Below, in pieces: positions 17,416-27,389 of a DNA stretch of 64,000 bases; position 1 is the stretch's first letter, and each line of letters begins with the position of its first letter. A program made the translations under genes and the position numbers. The DNA comes from DASQJL01 sp036380835. GTDB lineage: Bacteria > Eisenbacteria > RBG-16-71-46 > SZUA-252. The stretch lies in assembly GCA_036380835.1 (NCBI GenBank), contig DASVDZ010000095.1:71310-135309 (forward strand), given 5' to 3'. The notes below the pieces were generated by a model that made no database searches, had not been told where the DNA came from, and worked only from the letters and a program-made list of their open reading frames with translations.

Positions 17416-18815
17416 TCGATCACCTCCCCCTCCAGGTCGTAGCGCCTGGCGCCGCGGATCCGGACCCGGACCCAATCCCCGGGCGAGAGCGCGGACGCGC
17501 CTTCCGTGACGCGGACGCGCGTGACGCCGTCCACCTCGTATCCCTGCTGCTCGACGCGGCCGGTGAAGCCGCCCGGACGCCCGGGCGTGGGCGCGTCGAT
17601 CAGCACCCGCTCCGTCCGTCCGATCCAGCGCCGCCAGACCGCCGTCGCCATGTCCCGCTGCGCCGCCATCAGGCGGCGCCGGCGCTCGAGCTTGACCCGC
17701 TCGGTCACCTGGTCCTTCATCCGTCCCGCGGGCGTCCCCTCCTCGCGGGAGTAGGCGAAACAGCCCACGTGATCGAACGCCTCCCGGCGTACGACGTCGA
17801 GCAGCGCCTCGAAGTCCTCCTCCGTCTCGCCCGGGAAGCCGACGATGAAATGGGTCCGGATCGCCACGCCGGGCAGCCGTTCGCGGAGCCGGTCGATCAG
17901 GCGCTCCATGTCGGCGCGCGTCACCTCGCGGCGCATGCGGCGGAGCATCCCGTCGGTCCAGTGCTGGAGCGGGATGTCGACGTAGCGGCAGACCTTCTCC
18001 TCCTCTTCGAACGTTCGGATCAACTCCTCCGTCCAGGTCTTCGGGTGCGTGTAGTGGACGCGAACCCACTCGATGCCCGGGACGCGGCAGAGCTGCCGCA
18101 GGAGCTCCGGCAGCCGCGCGCTACCGTACAGGTCGGCGCCGTAGGAAGTCGAGTCCTGCGCGATCAGGAGGAGCTCCTTCACCCCCGCGTCGGCGAGGCG
18201 CCGGGCCTCGGCGAGCACCGACTCCACGGGCCGGCTCCGGAGATCGCCCCGGAGCGCCGGGATGATGCAGAAGGTGCAGCGGAAGTCGCACCCGTCGGCG
18301 ATTCGGAGGTAGGCGAGATGGCGTGGCGTCGAGATCGCGCGATGGGCCGCGAGATCCACGGCGGTGCCCGCCGGGCCGACCTCGACGATGCGGGCCCCCG
18401 GGGCGTGCCGGACCCGGTTCAGGACGCGCGTGATCGCCTCCACCTGCCCCGTTCCGACGACCGCGTCGACCTCCGGGATCTCCGCGAGGAGGTCGGCCTG
18501 GTAGCGCTGCGCCATGCACCCCGCGACGACCAGCCCCCTGAGACGCCCCTCGCGCTTGAGCGCGGCCAGCTCCAGGATCCGATCGATCGATTCCTTCTGC
18601 GACGGCCCGATGAACGCGCAGGTGTTCACCACCGCCAGGTCGGCCTCGTCGGGCGAGGCGGTCATCGCGAAGCCGCCCCGGGCGAGGAGTCCGGCCATGA
18701 TCTCGGAGTCGACGAGGTTCTTGGCGCAGCCGAGCGTGACGAGCGCGACGCGCGCCGGCGCCGTCTCGTCGCGGGGCGCGGCCGGGAAGAGCGCGATGGG
18801 AGACGGACCGATCAC
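17412..18815 (-). CDS. rimO: Ribosomal protein S12 methylthiotransferase
   Basis: A 467-residue radical SAM enzyme that adds a methylthio group to Asp88 of ribosomal protein S12. The N-terminal UPF0004 domain has LVTLGCAKNLVDSEIM, VVNTCAFI and VAGCMAQR, whose cysteines bind the auxiliary cluster. The radical SAM motif is GCDFRCTFCIIP, which together with the CAKNLVDSE start distinguishes RimO from MiaB. A C-terminal TRAM domain follows. It starts with GTG 18815 in a 4-bp overlap with ftsK. Confidence 0.94.
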   Translation of the reverse strand: MIGPSPIALFPAAPRDETAPARVALVTLGCAKNLVDSEIMAGLLARGGFAMTASPDEADLAVVNTCAFIGPSQKESIDRILELAALKREGRLRGLVVAGCMAQRYQADLLAEIPEVDAVVGTGQVEAITRVLNRVRHAPGARIVEVGPAGTAVDLAAHRAISTPRHLAYLRIADGCDFRCTFCIIPALRGDLRSRPVESVLAEARRLADAGVKELLLIAQDSTSYGADLYGSARLPELLRQLCRVPGIEWVRVHYTHPKTWTEELIRTFEEEEKVCRYVDIPLQHWTDGMLRRMRREVTRADMERLIDRLRERLPGVAIRTHFIVGFPGETEEDFEALLDVVRREAFDHVGCFAYSREEGTPAGRMKDQVTERVKLERRRRLMAAQRDMATAVWRRWIGRTERVLIDAPTPGRPGGFTGRVEQQGYEVDGVTRVRVTEGASALSPGDWVRVRIRGARRYDLEGEVIE

Positions 18816-21124
18816 GCGTCGCCCTCCAGCGCCGACGCCGCGCCCGACCGCCGCTCGGCGAGCTCGTGCTCGTTCACCAGCACCTCCCGTCCCTTCGCCC
18901 CCTCGGACGGCCCGACGATGCCGCGCTCCTCGAGCAGATCGAGGAGGCGCGCGGCGCGCGAGTAGCCCACCTTGAGGCGCCGCTGCAGCATCGACGTCGA
19001 CGCCTGCTGATGGAGGACCACGAGACGCATCGCCTCCTCGAAGAGCTCGTCCTCGGCGCCCGACTCGTCCAGCGCCCGCACCTGCTCGAGTGCCGAGTCG
19101 TCGACGGCGACCGGCCCGCCCTGCTCCTTCAGGAAGGAGACGACCCGCTCGATCTCCTCGCCCGAGACGTAGGAGCCGTGGATCCGATAGGGCTCCGGCT
19201 TCCCCGCCGGCAGGTAGAGCGAATCGCCGTAGCCGAGGAGGCTCTCGGCCCCGTTCATGTCGAGGATCACGCGCGAGTCGGTGCGGCTCGCGACCTGGAA
19301 GGCGATCCGCGACGGGAAGTTCGCCTTGATCACCCCGGTGATCACGTCGACGGACGGCCGCTGCGTCGCGAGCATCAGGTGGATCCCGACCGCGCGCGCC
19401 ATCTGCGCGAGGCGGCCGATCGGCTCCTCGATCTCCGCCGGCAGGAGCGCCATCAAGTCGGCCAGCTCGTCGACGACGACCACGATGTACGGGAAGCGCG
19501 CGTCCTCGTGCACCGCCGGGTCGAGGCCCATGCGGTTGTACTGCTCGATGTTCCGCGCGCCGTGCTTGGCGAAGACCTGGTAGCGACGTTCCATCTCCTT
19601 CACGCAGTAGCGGAGCGCCTGCGCCGCCTTCTTGGGATCGGTGACGACCGGCATCCTGAGGTGCGGGATCCCGTTGTACGGGGTCAGCTCCAGCATCTTC
19701 GGGTCGATCATGATGAACCGGAGCTCCGCGGGGGTCCGCCGCATCAGGAGGCTCATGATCAGCGTGTTGATGCAGACGCTCTTCCCCGACCCGGTCGCGC
19801 CCGCGATCAGGAGATGGGGCATCCGCTCGAGCGACGTGGTGAAGGGCGCGCCGGCGACGTCCTTGCCCAGCGCGAACGGAAGCGCGTCGGTCGACTTCTG
19901 GAACGCGGGCGATTCGACGATCTCGCGGAAGGAGACGAGCGACTTCACGCGGTTCGGGATCTCGATTCCGACCGCCGCCTTCCCCGGGATCGGCGCCACG
20001 ATCCGGATCCGCTGGGCGCGGAGCGAGAGCGCGAGGTCGTCCTGCCGCTGGAGGATCTGGTTCACCTTGACGCCCGGGGCCGGTTCGTACTCGAAGAGCG
20101 TGATCACGGGACCGGGATGGACCTCGGAGACCTTCCCCGCCACGTCGAAGTCGGCCAGGGTCCGCTCGAGCACGCGCGAGAGCTCGAGTAGCTCCGATTC
20201 CTCAACCGTGTTCTGCGCGGCCGGGTGCTCCTCGAGGAGGTCGATCGGGGGGAGCGCGGCGTCGGGGACCAGCGCGGGCCCGAGGAGGAGCCCCGCCGAT
20301 TCCGGGCTCGCCCCGCCGGGGCGCCTCCGGTCGCCCCGGTCGGACGCGGGCGGAGGGAACGGGATCGCCATCGGCTCGGCCCGCTCGGGTTCGCGGCGGC
20401 CCACGATGCGCGGCTTGGAATCGCGGCGCGCCCCCTCCTCCGGGGACGCGAACGCCTGCGCCAGCTCCTCCTCCTCCTCCATCGGCGGCTTCCGCCCGCG
20501 ACGCGACGCGGTGGCCGCGGCGGCGTCGGCCGCGTCCGGCGGCGTCGCGCCCGCGGCGCGCTTCTTCGGCGCCTTCTCGGGCAGGAGCTTCGCGAGGAGC
20601 GCCGCGAGCGCCCGGCGGAGGGGCGACGACGATCCGAGCTCGAGCGCGACGAGGCCGACCACGAGGAGCGCGGTGCCGAGCAGGAGCTCGCCGCCGATCC
20701 GGCCGAGGAGGCGCGCGGCGACGAGGCCGATCCATTCTCCGACGCCTCCCACCAGGCCGCGGTTCCCGCCGGTGACCAGGTAGAGGAAGCCCATCGCCGC
20801 CGCGGCCCCGGTCGCGCCCAAGGCGGTGCGGATCCAGAGCTCGCCCGCGGCGTGGAGCCGGACCCGGTTCCATCCCCACGCGATCAGGGCGAGGGGCAAG
20901 AGCCACGCTCCGAGGAACCCCAGCGCGCGCGCGAGGCCCGCCGCCGCGAAGGCCCCGACGATGCCGCCCTGGTTATGGACCGACCCGGACGCGAGGAGGT
21001 CGGAGGCCGTGTCGCGCGCGTCGCGCGTGGCGAGGGCGAGGCAGAGGTAGAGCGCGACCGAGAGGAGGCAGAGCCCCAGGATCTGGAACTTGCGCCGGAC
21101 GGGAACCCGTCCCAGGAACCACAT
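18812..21124 (-). CDS. ftsK: FtsK/SpoIIIE DNA translocase
   Basis: A 770-residue DNA pump for chromosome segregation at the septum. Four to five N-terminal membrane helices lie within about residues 12-165. An Ala/charged linker follows (about 180-290). The motor has Walker A IAGATGSGKSVCINTL, Walker B YIVVVVDELADLM and the ATQRPSVDVITGVIKANFPSR segment. The C-terminal winged-helix gamma domain (AMRLVVLHQQASTSMLQRRL) reads KOPS sequences. The linker is shorter than in E. coli FtsK, closer to SpoIIIE. It lies between ahcY and rimO, with a 4-bp overlap to rimO. Confidence 0.95.
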   Translation of the reverse strand: MWFLGRVPVRRKFQILGLCLLSVALYLCLALATRDARDTASDLLASGSVHNQGGIVGAFAAAGLARALGFLGAWLLPLALIAWGWNRVRLHAAGELWIRTALGATGAAAAMGFLYLVTGGNRGLVGGVGEWIGLVAARLLGRIGGELLLGTALLVVGLVALELGSSSPLRRALAALLAKLLPEKAPKKRAAGATPPDAADAAAATASRRGRKPPMEEEEELAQAFASPEEGARRDSKPRIVGRREPERAEPMAIPFPPPASDRGDRRRPGGASPESAGLLLGPALVPDAALPPIDLLEEHPAAQNTVEESELLELSRVLERTLADFDVAGKVSEVHPGPVITLFEYEPAPGVKVNQILQRQDDLALSLRAQRIRIVAPIPGKAAVGIEIPNRVKSLVSFREIVESPAFQKSTDALPFALGKDVAGAPFTTSLERMPHLLIAGATGSGKSVCINTLIMSLLMRRTPAELRFIMIDPKMLELTPYNGIPHLRMPVVTDPKKAAQALRYCVKEMERRYQVFAKHGARNIEQYNRMGLDPAVHEDARFPYIVVVVDELADLMALLPAEIEEPIGRLAQMARAVGIHLMLATQRPSVDVITGVIKANFPSRIAFQVASRTDSRVILDMNGAESLLGYGDSLYLPAGKPEPYRIHGSYVSGEEIERVVSFLKEQGGPVAVDDSALEQVRALDESGAEDELFEEAMRLVVLHQQASTSMLQRRLKVGYSRAARLLDLLEERGIVGPSEGAKGREVLVNEHELAERRSGAASALEGDA

Positions 21125-21139
21125 CGAGCGCGGCCCGGC

Positions 21140-22426
21140 CTATGTTCCCTGTTGCCAGGAGGCGAGGTAGGCGACCTGCTCCGGCGTGAGGGTGTCGATG
21201 CGCACGCCGAGCGCCTCCAGCTTGAGCCGCGCGATCTGCTCGTCGAGGGCGGCCGGGATCGGATAGACGTTCGGCTTGAGATCCTTGGCGTGGGCGAGGA
21301 GGTACTCGGCCCCGAGCGCCTGGTTGGCGAAGCTCATGTCCATGACCGACGCCGGGTGCCCCTCGGCGGCCGCGAGGTTGATGAGCCGCCCCTCGCCCAG
21401 GACGAAGACGCGCTTGCCCGGGGCGAGCGTGAACTCCTGCACGAACGGGCGGACCGTGCGGACCGCCGTCGCCCGCTTGGCGAGCGATTCGAGGTCCAGC
21501 TCCACGTTGAAGTGTCCGGAATTCGCGACGATCGCGCCGTCCTTCATGGCGGCGAAGTGCTCCATCCGGATCACGTTCAGGTTGCCGGTCACGGTGACGA
21601 AGACGTCGCCGACCCGCGCCGCCTCGTCGGCCGGCATGACCTCGAAGCCGTCCATCACCGCCTCGAGCGCCGGCAGGGGATCGATCTCGGTCACGACCAC
21701 GTGGGCCCCCATGCCGCGGGCGCGTGTCGCGACGCCGCGGCCGCACCATCCGTACCCCAGGACCACGAACCGGCAACCCGCCAGGAGGCGGTTCGTCGCG
21801 CGGAGGATCCCGTCGATCGTGCTCTGGCCCGTGCCGTACCGGTTGTCGAAGAAGTGCTTCGTCTTGGCGTCGTTCACGGCGAGGATCGGATACCGGAGCG
21901 CGCCCTCGCGCGCCATGCTGCGGAGCCGGATCACGCCGGTCGTCGTTTCCTCGGTGCCGCCGATCACGCCCTTCGCCTGCTCCGCGCGCTGCGTGTGGAG
22001 CACCGTCACGAGGTCGGCCCCGTCGTCCATGGTGACCTCGGGCTTCGCGTCGAGCGCGGCCGCGATGTGCTTGTAGTACGTCTCCGCGTCCTCCCCCTTG
22101 ATGGCGAACGTCGGGATGCCGCAGCGATGCGCGAGCGCGGCCGCCACGTCGTCCTGCGTCGAGAGGGGGTTCGAGGCGCAGAGCGCCACCTCGGCGCCTC
22201 CCGCCTGAAGGGTCAGCATCAGATTGGCGGTCTCGGTCGTCACGTGGAGGCACGCCGCGAACCGCCGCCCGCGAAGCGGCTTCTCCGCGGCGAACCGGGC
22301 CTTCACCTGGCGGAGGACCGGCATCTCGCGCTCGGCCCACTCGATCCGGTTCATGCCCTCCGTGGCGAGCTTGGGATCGCGCACGTGTCCCTGCGCGCTC
22401 ATGGCGACGGCGGTCTCAGGCGTCAC
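21140..22426 (-). CDS. ahcY: Adenosylhomocysteinase
   Basis: A 428-residue NAD-dependent enzyme that splits S-adenosylhomocysteine to adenosine and homocysteine. It carries LHVTTETANL near the N-terminus, ASNPLSTQDDVAAAL, the NAD-binding VLGYGWCGRGVA, TGNLNVIRMEHFAAMKDGAI, and NSGHFNVEL. GTG 22426 is chosen over ATG 22402 because GGAGG lies 9 nt upstream of it, inside the end of metK. It follows metK directly, so the two form an activated-methyl-cycle pair. The length is that of the shorter (non-Pseudomonas) class. Confidence 0.95.
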   Translation of the reverse strand: MTPETAVAMSAQGHVRDPKLATEGMNRIEWAEREMPVLRQVKARFAAEKPLRGRRFAACLHVTTETANLMLTLQAGGAEVALCASNPLSTQDDVAAALAHRCGIPTFAIKGEDAETYYKHIAAALDAKPEVTMDDGADLVTVLHTQRAEQAKGVIGGTEETTTGVIRLRSMAREGALRYPILAVNDAKTKHFFDNRYGTGQSTIDGILRATNRLLAGCRFVVLGYGWCGRGVATRARGMGAHVVVTEIDPLPALEAVMDGFEVMPADEAARVGDVFVTVTGNLNVIRMEHFAAMKDGAIVANSGHFNVELDLESLAKRATAVRTVRPFVQEFTLAPGKRVFVLGEGRLINLAAAEGHPASVMDMSFANQALGAEYLLAHAKDLKPNVYPIPAALDEQIARLKLEALGVRIDTLTPEQVAYLASWQQGT

Positions 22427-23612
22427 GCTTCAAGTCCTCCACGCGGTCGAGCAGCTCCCAGCGGAAGCCCTCGTTCTCGCGTCCGAAATGTCCGTAGGCG
22501 GCGGTGCGCTTGTAGATCGGCTTCCGCAGATCGAGCGCGTGGATGATCGCGTGGGGGCGAAGGTCGAAGTGCTTCCGCACGAGCTCGGAGATCCGGCCGT
22601 CGGAGACCTGGCCGGTGCCGTGGGTCTCCACCATGACCGAGACCGGCTCCTCGACGCCGATGGCGTACGCGAGCTGGACGGTGCACCGCTCCGCGAGGCC
22701 CGCCCCGACGATGTTCTTGGCCACGTGGCGCGCGGCATAAGACGCGGAGCGGTCGACCTTCGTCGGGTCCTTTCCGCTGAACGCGCCGCCCCCGTGGCCG
22801 CCGAATCCGCCGTACGTGTCGACGATGATCTTGCGGCCCGTCAGGCCGGTGTCGGCGCGCGGGCCGCCCAGGACGAACCGCCCGGTCGGATTGATGTGGT
22901 AGCGCGGCTCGCCGTCCACGAGGAGCTTCGGAAGGACGGGCCGGATGATCTCGACGATCAACCGTTCCCTAAACCGCGCGAGCTCGGCGTCCCCCATCTC
23001 GGCGTGCTGCGTCGAGAGGACGACCGTGTCGATGCGCTTCGGGATCCCGTCCTCGTATTGCACGGTGACCTGCGACTTGCCGTCGGGCCTCAGTTCCGGG
23101 AAGGCGCCCGAGCGCCGCGCGGCGGCGAGCGCCTGCGTCAGCTTGTGCGCGAGGAGGATCGGGAGCGGCATCAGCTCGGGCGTTTCGCGCACGGCGTAAC
23201 CGAACATCAGCCCCTGGTCCCCCGCCCCGCGCCGGTCGACGCCGAGCGCGATGTCGCGCGACTGCTCGTCGATCGCGGTCAAGACCGAGCACGTCTCGGA
23301 GTCGAAGCCGTACGCCGGATCGTCGTAGCCGATCGAGCGGATCGTCTCCCGCACGATGCGCGGGATGTCGACGTAGCACTTGGTCGTGATCTCGCCCGCC
23401 ACGAGCGCGAGGCCCGTCGTCACGAGGGTCTCGCACGCGACGCGGCCGAACGGATCCTGCGCGAGAATCGCGTCTAGGACCGCGTCCGAGATCTGGTCGG
23501 CCACCTTGTCGGGGTGTCCTTCCGTGACCGACTCGGAGCTGAAGAGCATGGAGTGGTGCGTCGGATCCGACCGACGCTCCGCGGGCTTCACCTGTGTCGC
23601 CTGACCGCTCAT
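22416..23612 (-). CDS. metK: S-adenosylmethionine synthetase
   Basis: A 398-residue enzyme that makes S-adenosylmethionine from ATP and methionine. It shows FSSESVTEGHPDKVADQISD, GAGDQGLMFGYA, the phosphate-binding GGAFSGKDPTKVDRSASY, and a C-terminal YKRTAAYGHFGRE. ATG 23612 overlaps the stop of the nucleotidyltransferase by 4 bp; upstream frame is inside that gene. The first 20 residues are a little longer than usual. It overlaps ahcY by 11 bp. Confidence 0.96.
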   Translation of the reverse strand: MSGQATQVKPAERRSDPTHHSMLFSSESVTEGHPDKVADQISDAVLDAILAQDPFGRVACETLVTTGLALVAGEITTKCYVDIPRIVRETIRSIGYDDPAYGFDSETCSVLTAIDEQSRDIALGVDRRGAGDQGLMFGYAVRETPELMPLPILLAHKLTQALAAARRSGAFPELRPDGKSQVTVQYEDGIPKRIDTVVLSTQHAEMGDAELARFRERLIVEIIRPVLPKLLVDGEPRYHINPTGRFVLGGPRADTGLTGRKIIVDTYGGFGGHGGGAFSGKDPTKVDRSASYAARHVAKNIVGAGLAERCTVQLAYAIGVEEPVSVMVETHGTGQVSDGRISELVRKHFDLRPHAIIHALDLRKPIYKRTAAYGHFGRENEGFRWELLDRVEDLKRDA

Positions 23613-24592
23613 GAAACTTCCACCTCCGACGAGTCCCCGACGTTGAGCCGCTGATAGGCGCCGCGAACGAGGGCGTTCTCCCCGACCACCGACAGGTCGA
23701 GCAGGATGTCCTCCACGGTCGCTCCTTCGTTCACGATGGAGTTCTGCACGACCGAGCGCCGGACCCGCGCCCGGGCGCCGATCGAGGCGTGCGGGCCGAT
23801 CACCGCGTGCAGCACGTCGGCGCTCGGATCGAGCGCGACGGGCGGGACGATCACGACGCCCGGCCGGGACGCGGTCGTGGCCGCGGCGTCCAGAAGCGCC
23901 CGGTTCGTCTCGAGGAGCGCCTCCGTCTTGCCGCAATCATACCAGCCTTCCACGGGGAACGGTCGAAGTTCCTCCCCCTGCGCGAGGAGGGCGGCGAGCG
24001 CGTCGGTCAGCTGGATCTCGCCCCGCGTCCGCTTCCCGGAGCGCTCCAGCTCCGCGAGGCACGAGAAGAGCCGCCGGGAGCGCTCGATGTAGTAGAGGCC
24101 GACCAGCGCCAGATTCGACGCGGGGTGCTCCGGCTTCTCGACCAGCGCCACGATCCGGCCGTCCTTCACGGTCGCGACCCCGAAGCGCCGGGGATCCTCG
24201 ACCTCCCGCACCCCGACGAACGATCCGCCCGCGAGGAGCCCTGAGAGATTCGCCCGGACGATGGTGTCGCCGAGGATGATCAGGACGGGGGCGTCCCCGA
24301 CCTGGTCGCGCGCCTGGGCCACGGCGTGCCCGAGACCCTGCGGCTCGTCCTGGACCACGCTCTCGACGCGCACGTCGGTCCGCGCCGCCCCGAACGCGCG
24401 GAGCCGCTCCCCCATCTCGCCCGGGCTGACCACCAGGACGACCCGTTCGGGCTTCACGGCCGCGAGCTGATCGAGGATGTGCCCGAGGATCGGCTTGCCG
24501 GCGACGGAGAGGAGCGCCTTCGGCGTCGTGAGCGTGTGGGGCCTCAGGCGCGTTCCCGCGCCGGCGACCGGAACGACCGCGACCGGCCTCAT
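23609..24592 (-). CDS. Sugar-1-phosphate nucleotidyltransferase
   Basis: A 327-residue NDP-sugar pyrophosphorylase. The N-terminal Rossmann-type domain has VPVAGAGTRLRPHTLTTPK and ILGDTI, the GTRLRP motif and metal-binding region of the RmlA/GlmU/ManC group, and a later EGWYDCGKTEALLETNR. The C-terminal 80 residues form hexapeptide-like turns (GPHASIGARARVRRSVVQNSIVNEGATV), a left-handed beta-helix. The nucleotide and sugar cannot be read from sequence; dTDP-glucose, UDP-glucose or GDP-mannose types are all possible. It is coupled by 4-bp overlaps to the isomerase before it and metK after it. Confidence 0.88.
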   Translation of the reverse strand: MRPVAVVPVAGAGTRLRPHTLTTPKALLSVAGKPILGHILDQLAAVKPERVVLVVSPGEMGERLRAFGAARTDVRVESVVQDEPQGLGHAVAQARDQVGDAPVLIILGDTIVRANLSGLLAGGSFVGVREVEDPRRFGVATVKDGRIVALVEKPEHPASNLALVGLYYIERSRRLFSCLAELERSGKRTRGEIQLTDALAALLAQGEELRPFPVEGWYDCGKTEALLETNRALLDAAATTASRPGVVIVPPVALDPSADVLHAVIGPHASIGARARVRRSVVQNSIVNEGATVEDILLDLSVVGENALVRGAYQRLNVGDSSEVEVS

Positions 24593-25647
24593 GTCCGGAG
24601 CGCCTTCTTCAGCGCCTCGACGCCCGGGAGCGCGCTCGGGTCGACCCCATTCCTTAGTGCCGCGTAGTAGCTCACGAAATCCCCCAAGGTCACGCACGTC
24701 AGGAGGCGCGCGAGGGGATCGCTCCCCGTCGCGGTGATCGTTTCGACCCGGATCCGCCGCCGCCTGAAGTACGTCGCGAGCCACTCGAAGCGGCGCGCGA
24801 CGCGGGGGTGGTCCTCCGGGTCGCGGAGGAGCGCCACCGTGAGGCGCCCGAGGGCCGCTTTCGGGTTCGCGAACGAGTCGACCTCGTTGTGGTTCATCTC
24901 CGGGAGCGGCGACGCCCAGGCGAGCTGCTTGGCGTTCTCGTTCAGTTGTCCCTTCCAGCGAAGCGCGACCGGCGCCAGCGTGCGCTCCCCCCCGATCACG
25001 AGGAGAACCCTTCCGGCTATCCGTATCGCGAGTCTTTTGGCAGAGTTGCGCGATTGTACCACACTTCGCCTCGAGGCCGAAACGACCCCGTCGACGGCCG
25101 CCGCGGCCGCCTCGATCCGCCGCTCGCCGGCGTCCACGACGCCCACGTGGTGGGCGATGGCGAGAAGCGTCGAGATCGAATAGCCGAGCGCCGCCCGGGG
25201 CGGGTGCCCCGCGGGGAGGAGCGCGACCGGGACGCCGTCGTGCCGCGCCCGGGCCGCGAGCGATCCGCCGGTCGAGAGGACGCAGGCGCGCGCTTCCGAC
25301 CGGCGCGCCGCCCGGTAGGCGGCCAGCGTCTCCTCGGTTTCCCCGGAGTAAGACGAGAAGACGAGGAAGTCCTCGGGGGTGATCCACGCCGGCGGCTCGT
25401 AGTGGCGAACGACGTGCACCGGCACGGACCCCTCCCGGTCGGCGAGCACCCGGAGGAGGTCGCCGGCGATCGCCGAGCCCCCCATGCCGAAGAGGACGAG
25501 GCGCCTCGGGCGGACCGGAGCGAGAGACGCGAGGGCCGGCGAGGCGAGGCGGGGCCCGGCGCGGAGCTGCCCCGCCCACCCTTCGATCCGCTCTCCCATG
25601 CCCGAGGGATCGAGGACCCGGGCGCGCGTGCGCGGCGGCGGCTTCAC
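24589..25647 (-). CDS. Bifunctional phosphoglucose/phosphomannose isomerase
   Basis: A 352-residue SIS-domain isomerase interconverting glucose 6-phosphate, mannose 6-phosphate and fructose 6-phosphate. It has LVLFGMGGSAIAGDLL, the phosphate-binding SSYSGETEETL, and LPEMNHNEVDSF, in which the catalytic Glu and His lie. The length matches the short archaeal/bacterial PGI/PMI family. Start GTG 25647 overlaps the ptsI stop by 4 bp (GTGA); further upstream frame is the ptsI gene. Coupling to EI means the sugar phosphate made by the PTS can be isomerised at once. Confidence 0.9.
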   Translation of the reverse strand: MKPPPRTRARVLDPSGMGERIEGWAGQLRAGPRLASPALASLAPVRPRRLVLFGMGGSAIAGDLLRVLADREGSVPVHVVRHYEPPAWITPEDFLVFSSYSGETEETLAAYRAARRSEARACVLSTGGSLAARARHDGVPVALLPAGHPPRAALGYSISTLLAIAHHVGVVDAGERRIEAAAAAVDGVVSASRRSVVQSRNSAKRLAIRIAGRVLLVIGGERTLAPVALRWKGQLNENAKQLAWASPLPEMNHNEVDSFANPKAALGRLTVALLRDPEDHPRVARRFEWLATYFRRRRIRVETITATGSDPLARLLTCVTLGDFVSYYAALRNGVDPSALPGVEALKKALRT

Positions 25648-27389
25648 GCGGCGAAGTGCTGCGGGAAGCGCCGGCTCATGAATTCGGTCACGACCGTCCG
25701 CACCTCGGCGGGGGTCGCGAGCCCGAGGCACCGCTGCGCGAGCGTGACGGCCTCGTCGTACGTCGAGGCCCGGACGATGGTCTTGATCTCGGGGACCAGA
25801 TACGGGCTGACCGAGAGCTCGGTGACCCCGAGCCCGAGGAGCACCACGGCGTAGAGCGGCTCGCCGGCCATCTCCCCGCAGATCCCGACCCGGATGCCGA
25901 AGCGCTGGCCGGCCTCCACGACCATGCGGATCGCGCGGAGCACCGAGGGATGCAGCGGCTCGTAGATTTCGGCGATCGCCTCGTTGCCGCGGTCGACCGC
26001 GAGGGTGTACTGGATCAGATCGTTGGTCCCGATGCTCACGAAATCGGCCTCGCGCGCGATCAGGTCGATCGCGAAGATCGTGGCCGGCGTCTCCACCATG
26101 ACGCCGAGGGCGACGCGGTCGGCCATCGGCACCCCCTCGTGGAGGAGCTGGCGCCGGACGCGGTTCACGATCGACCGGGCGCGCCTGAAGTCCTCGAGCC
26201 CGACCACCATCGGGAACATGATCCGGACGGTTCCGTGCGCGGTCGCGCGCAGGATCGCGCGAAGCTGCGTGCGGAAGATCTCCTCGTGGCGGAGCGAGAA
26301 ACGGAGCCCGCGCATGCCGAGGAACGGATTCCGCTCGACCGGCGTTCCGAGATAGCTCGCGAACTTGTCGCCGCCCACGTCGAGCGTGCGGATCGTGACC
26401 GGATGGGGCCGCATCGCCTCGACGATCGAGCGGTACGCCTGGTACTGCGCCTCCTCCGTCGGGAGGGTCTGGCGCGAGAGGTAGAAGAACTCGGTGCGAT
26501 AGAGGCCGATGCCGTCCGCGCCGTTCTCCTGGATTCCCGGCAGCTCCTCGGGCACCTCGAGATTCGCCCCGAGCTCGATCAGGCGCCCGTCCAGCGTGAC
26601 GCAGCGCTGGTCCTTGAGCGACGCGAGGTTCGCGTAGAGCTCCTGATAGCGGCGCTGGCGGCGGCGGTGCTCCTCGACCACCTCCGGGACCGGGTCGAAC
26701 ACGGCGACGCCGCGGGTGCCGTCGACCAGGGCGAGCTCGCCCTCACGCGCCGCGCTCAGGGCCCGCTTCAGTCCGACCACCGCGGGAATGCCGCGCGCGC
26801 GCGCCATGATCGCCGTGTGCGAGGTCCGGCCGCCCAGGTCGGTCGCGAATCCGAGCACCTTGTCCCTCGGGGCGAGCGCCATCTCGCTCGGCGGGAGATC
26901 CGACGCCACGATCAACGACGGGACCTTGAGGTCGCTCAGCGAGCGCGACCGGACGCCGCCGAGATTCGCGAGAACCCGGCGCCGCACGTCGCGGACGTCG
27001 ATGGCGCGTCCGCGGTAGTACTCGCCGTCGGCCTCCTCGATCCGCGCCGCGACCAGGCCGAGGATCTTCCGGTAGCAGTAGGCGGCCCCGCGGAGGTCCC
27101 GCTCGATCGATCGGCGCGCCGTCTCGTTCGCCTCCGGATCCTGGAGGATGGCGATCTGGGCGTCGAGGATGGCGGCGTGCTCTTCGCCGGTCTCGAGCGC
27201 GATCTTCTCACGCAGCGCGCGGACCTCCCCGAGGCTCCGCTCGATGGCGGCCCCGAATCGCGCCTGCTCCTCGGCGACCCGGGACTTGGGTATGGGCCCG
27301 TCCGCGACCTCGATCTCCTCGGGATCGACCACGTGGATCGGGCCGATTCCGATGCCGGGAGACGCGGCGATTCCGGTCAGGATGGTCAT
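25644..27389 (-). CDS. ptsI: PTS enzyme I (phosphoenolpyruvate-protein phosphotransferase)
   Basis: A 581-residue cytoplasmic enzyme that takes phosphate from PEP and passes it to HPr. The phospho-accepting His191 is in GGRTSHTAIMAR. The PEP-binding part has ILDAQIAILQDPE, TIRTLDVGGDK, GLRFSLRHEEIFRTQLRAIL, FVSIGTNDLIQYTLAVDRGN and the catalytic Cys in GICGEMAGEP. The length is full. It overlaps ptsH by 4 bp and the isomerase by 4 bp. All residues needed for phosphotransfer are present. Confidence 0.96.
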   Translation of the reverse strand: MTILTGIAASPGIGIGPIHVVDPEEIEVADGPIPKSRVAEEQARFGAAIERSLGEVRALREKIALETGEEHAAILDAQIAILQDPEANETARRSIERDLRGAAYCYRKILGLVAARIEEADGEYYRGRAIDVRDVRRRVLANLGGVRSRSLSDLKVPSLIVASDLPPSEMALAPRDKVLGFATDLGGRTSHTAIMARARGIPAVVGLKRALSAAREGELALVDGTRGVAVFDPVPEVVEEHRRRQRRYQELYANLASLKDQRCVTLDGRLIELGANLEVPEELPGIQENGADGIGLYRTEFFYLSRQTLPTEEAQYQAYRSIVEAMRPHPVTIRTLDVGGDKFASYLGTPVERNPFLGMRGLRFSLRHEEIFRTQLRAILRATAHGTVRIMFPMVVGLEDFRRARSIVNRVRRQLLHEGVPMADRVALGVMVETPATIFAIDLIAREADFVSIGTNDLIQYTLAVDRGNEAIAEIYEPLHPSVLRAIRMVVEAGQRFGIRVGICGEMAGEPLYAVVLLGLGVTELSVSPYLVPEIKTIVRASTYDEAVTLAQRCLGLATPAEVRTVVTEFMSRRFPQHFAA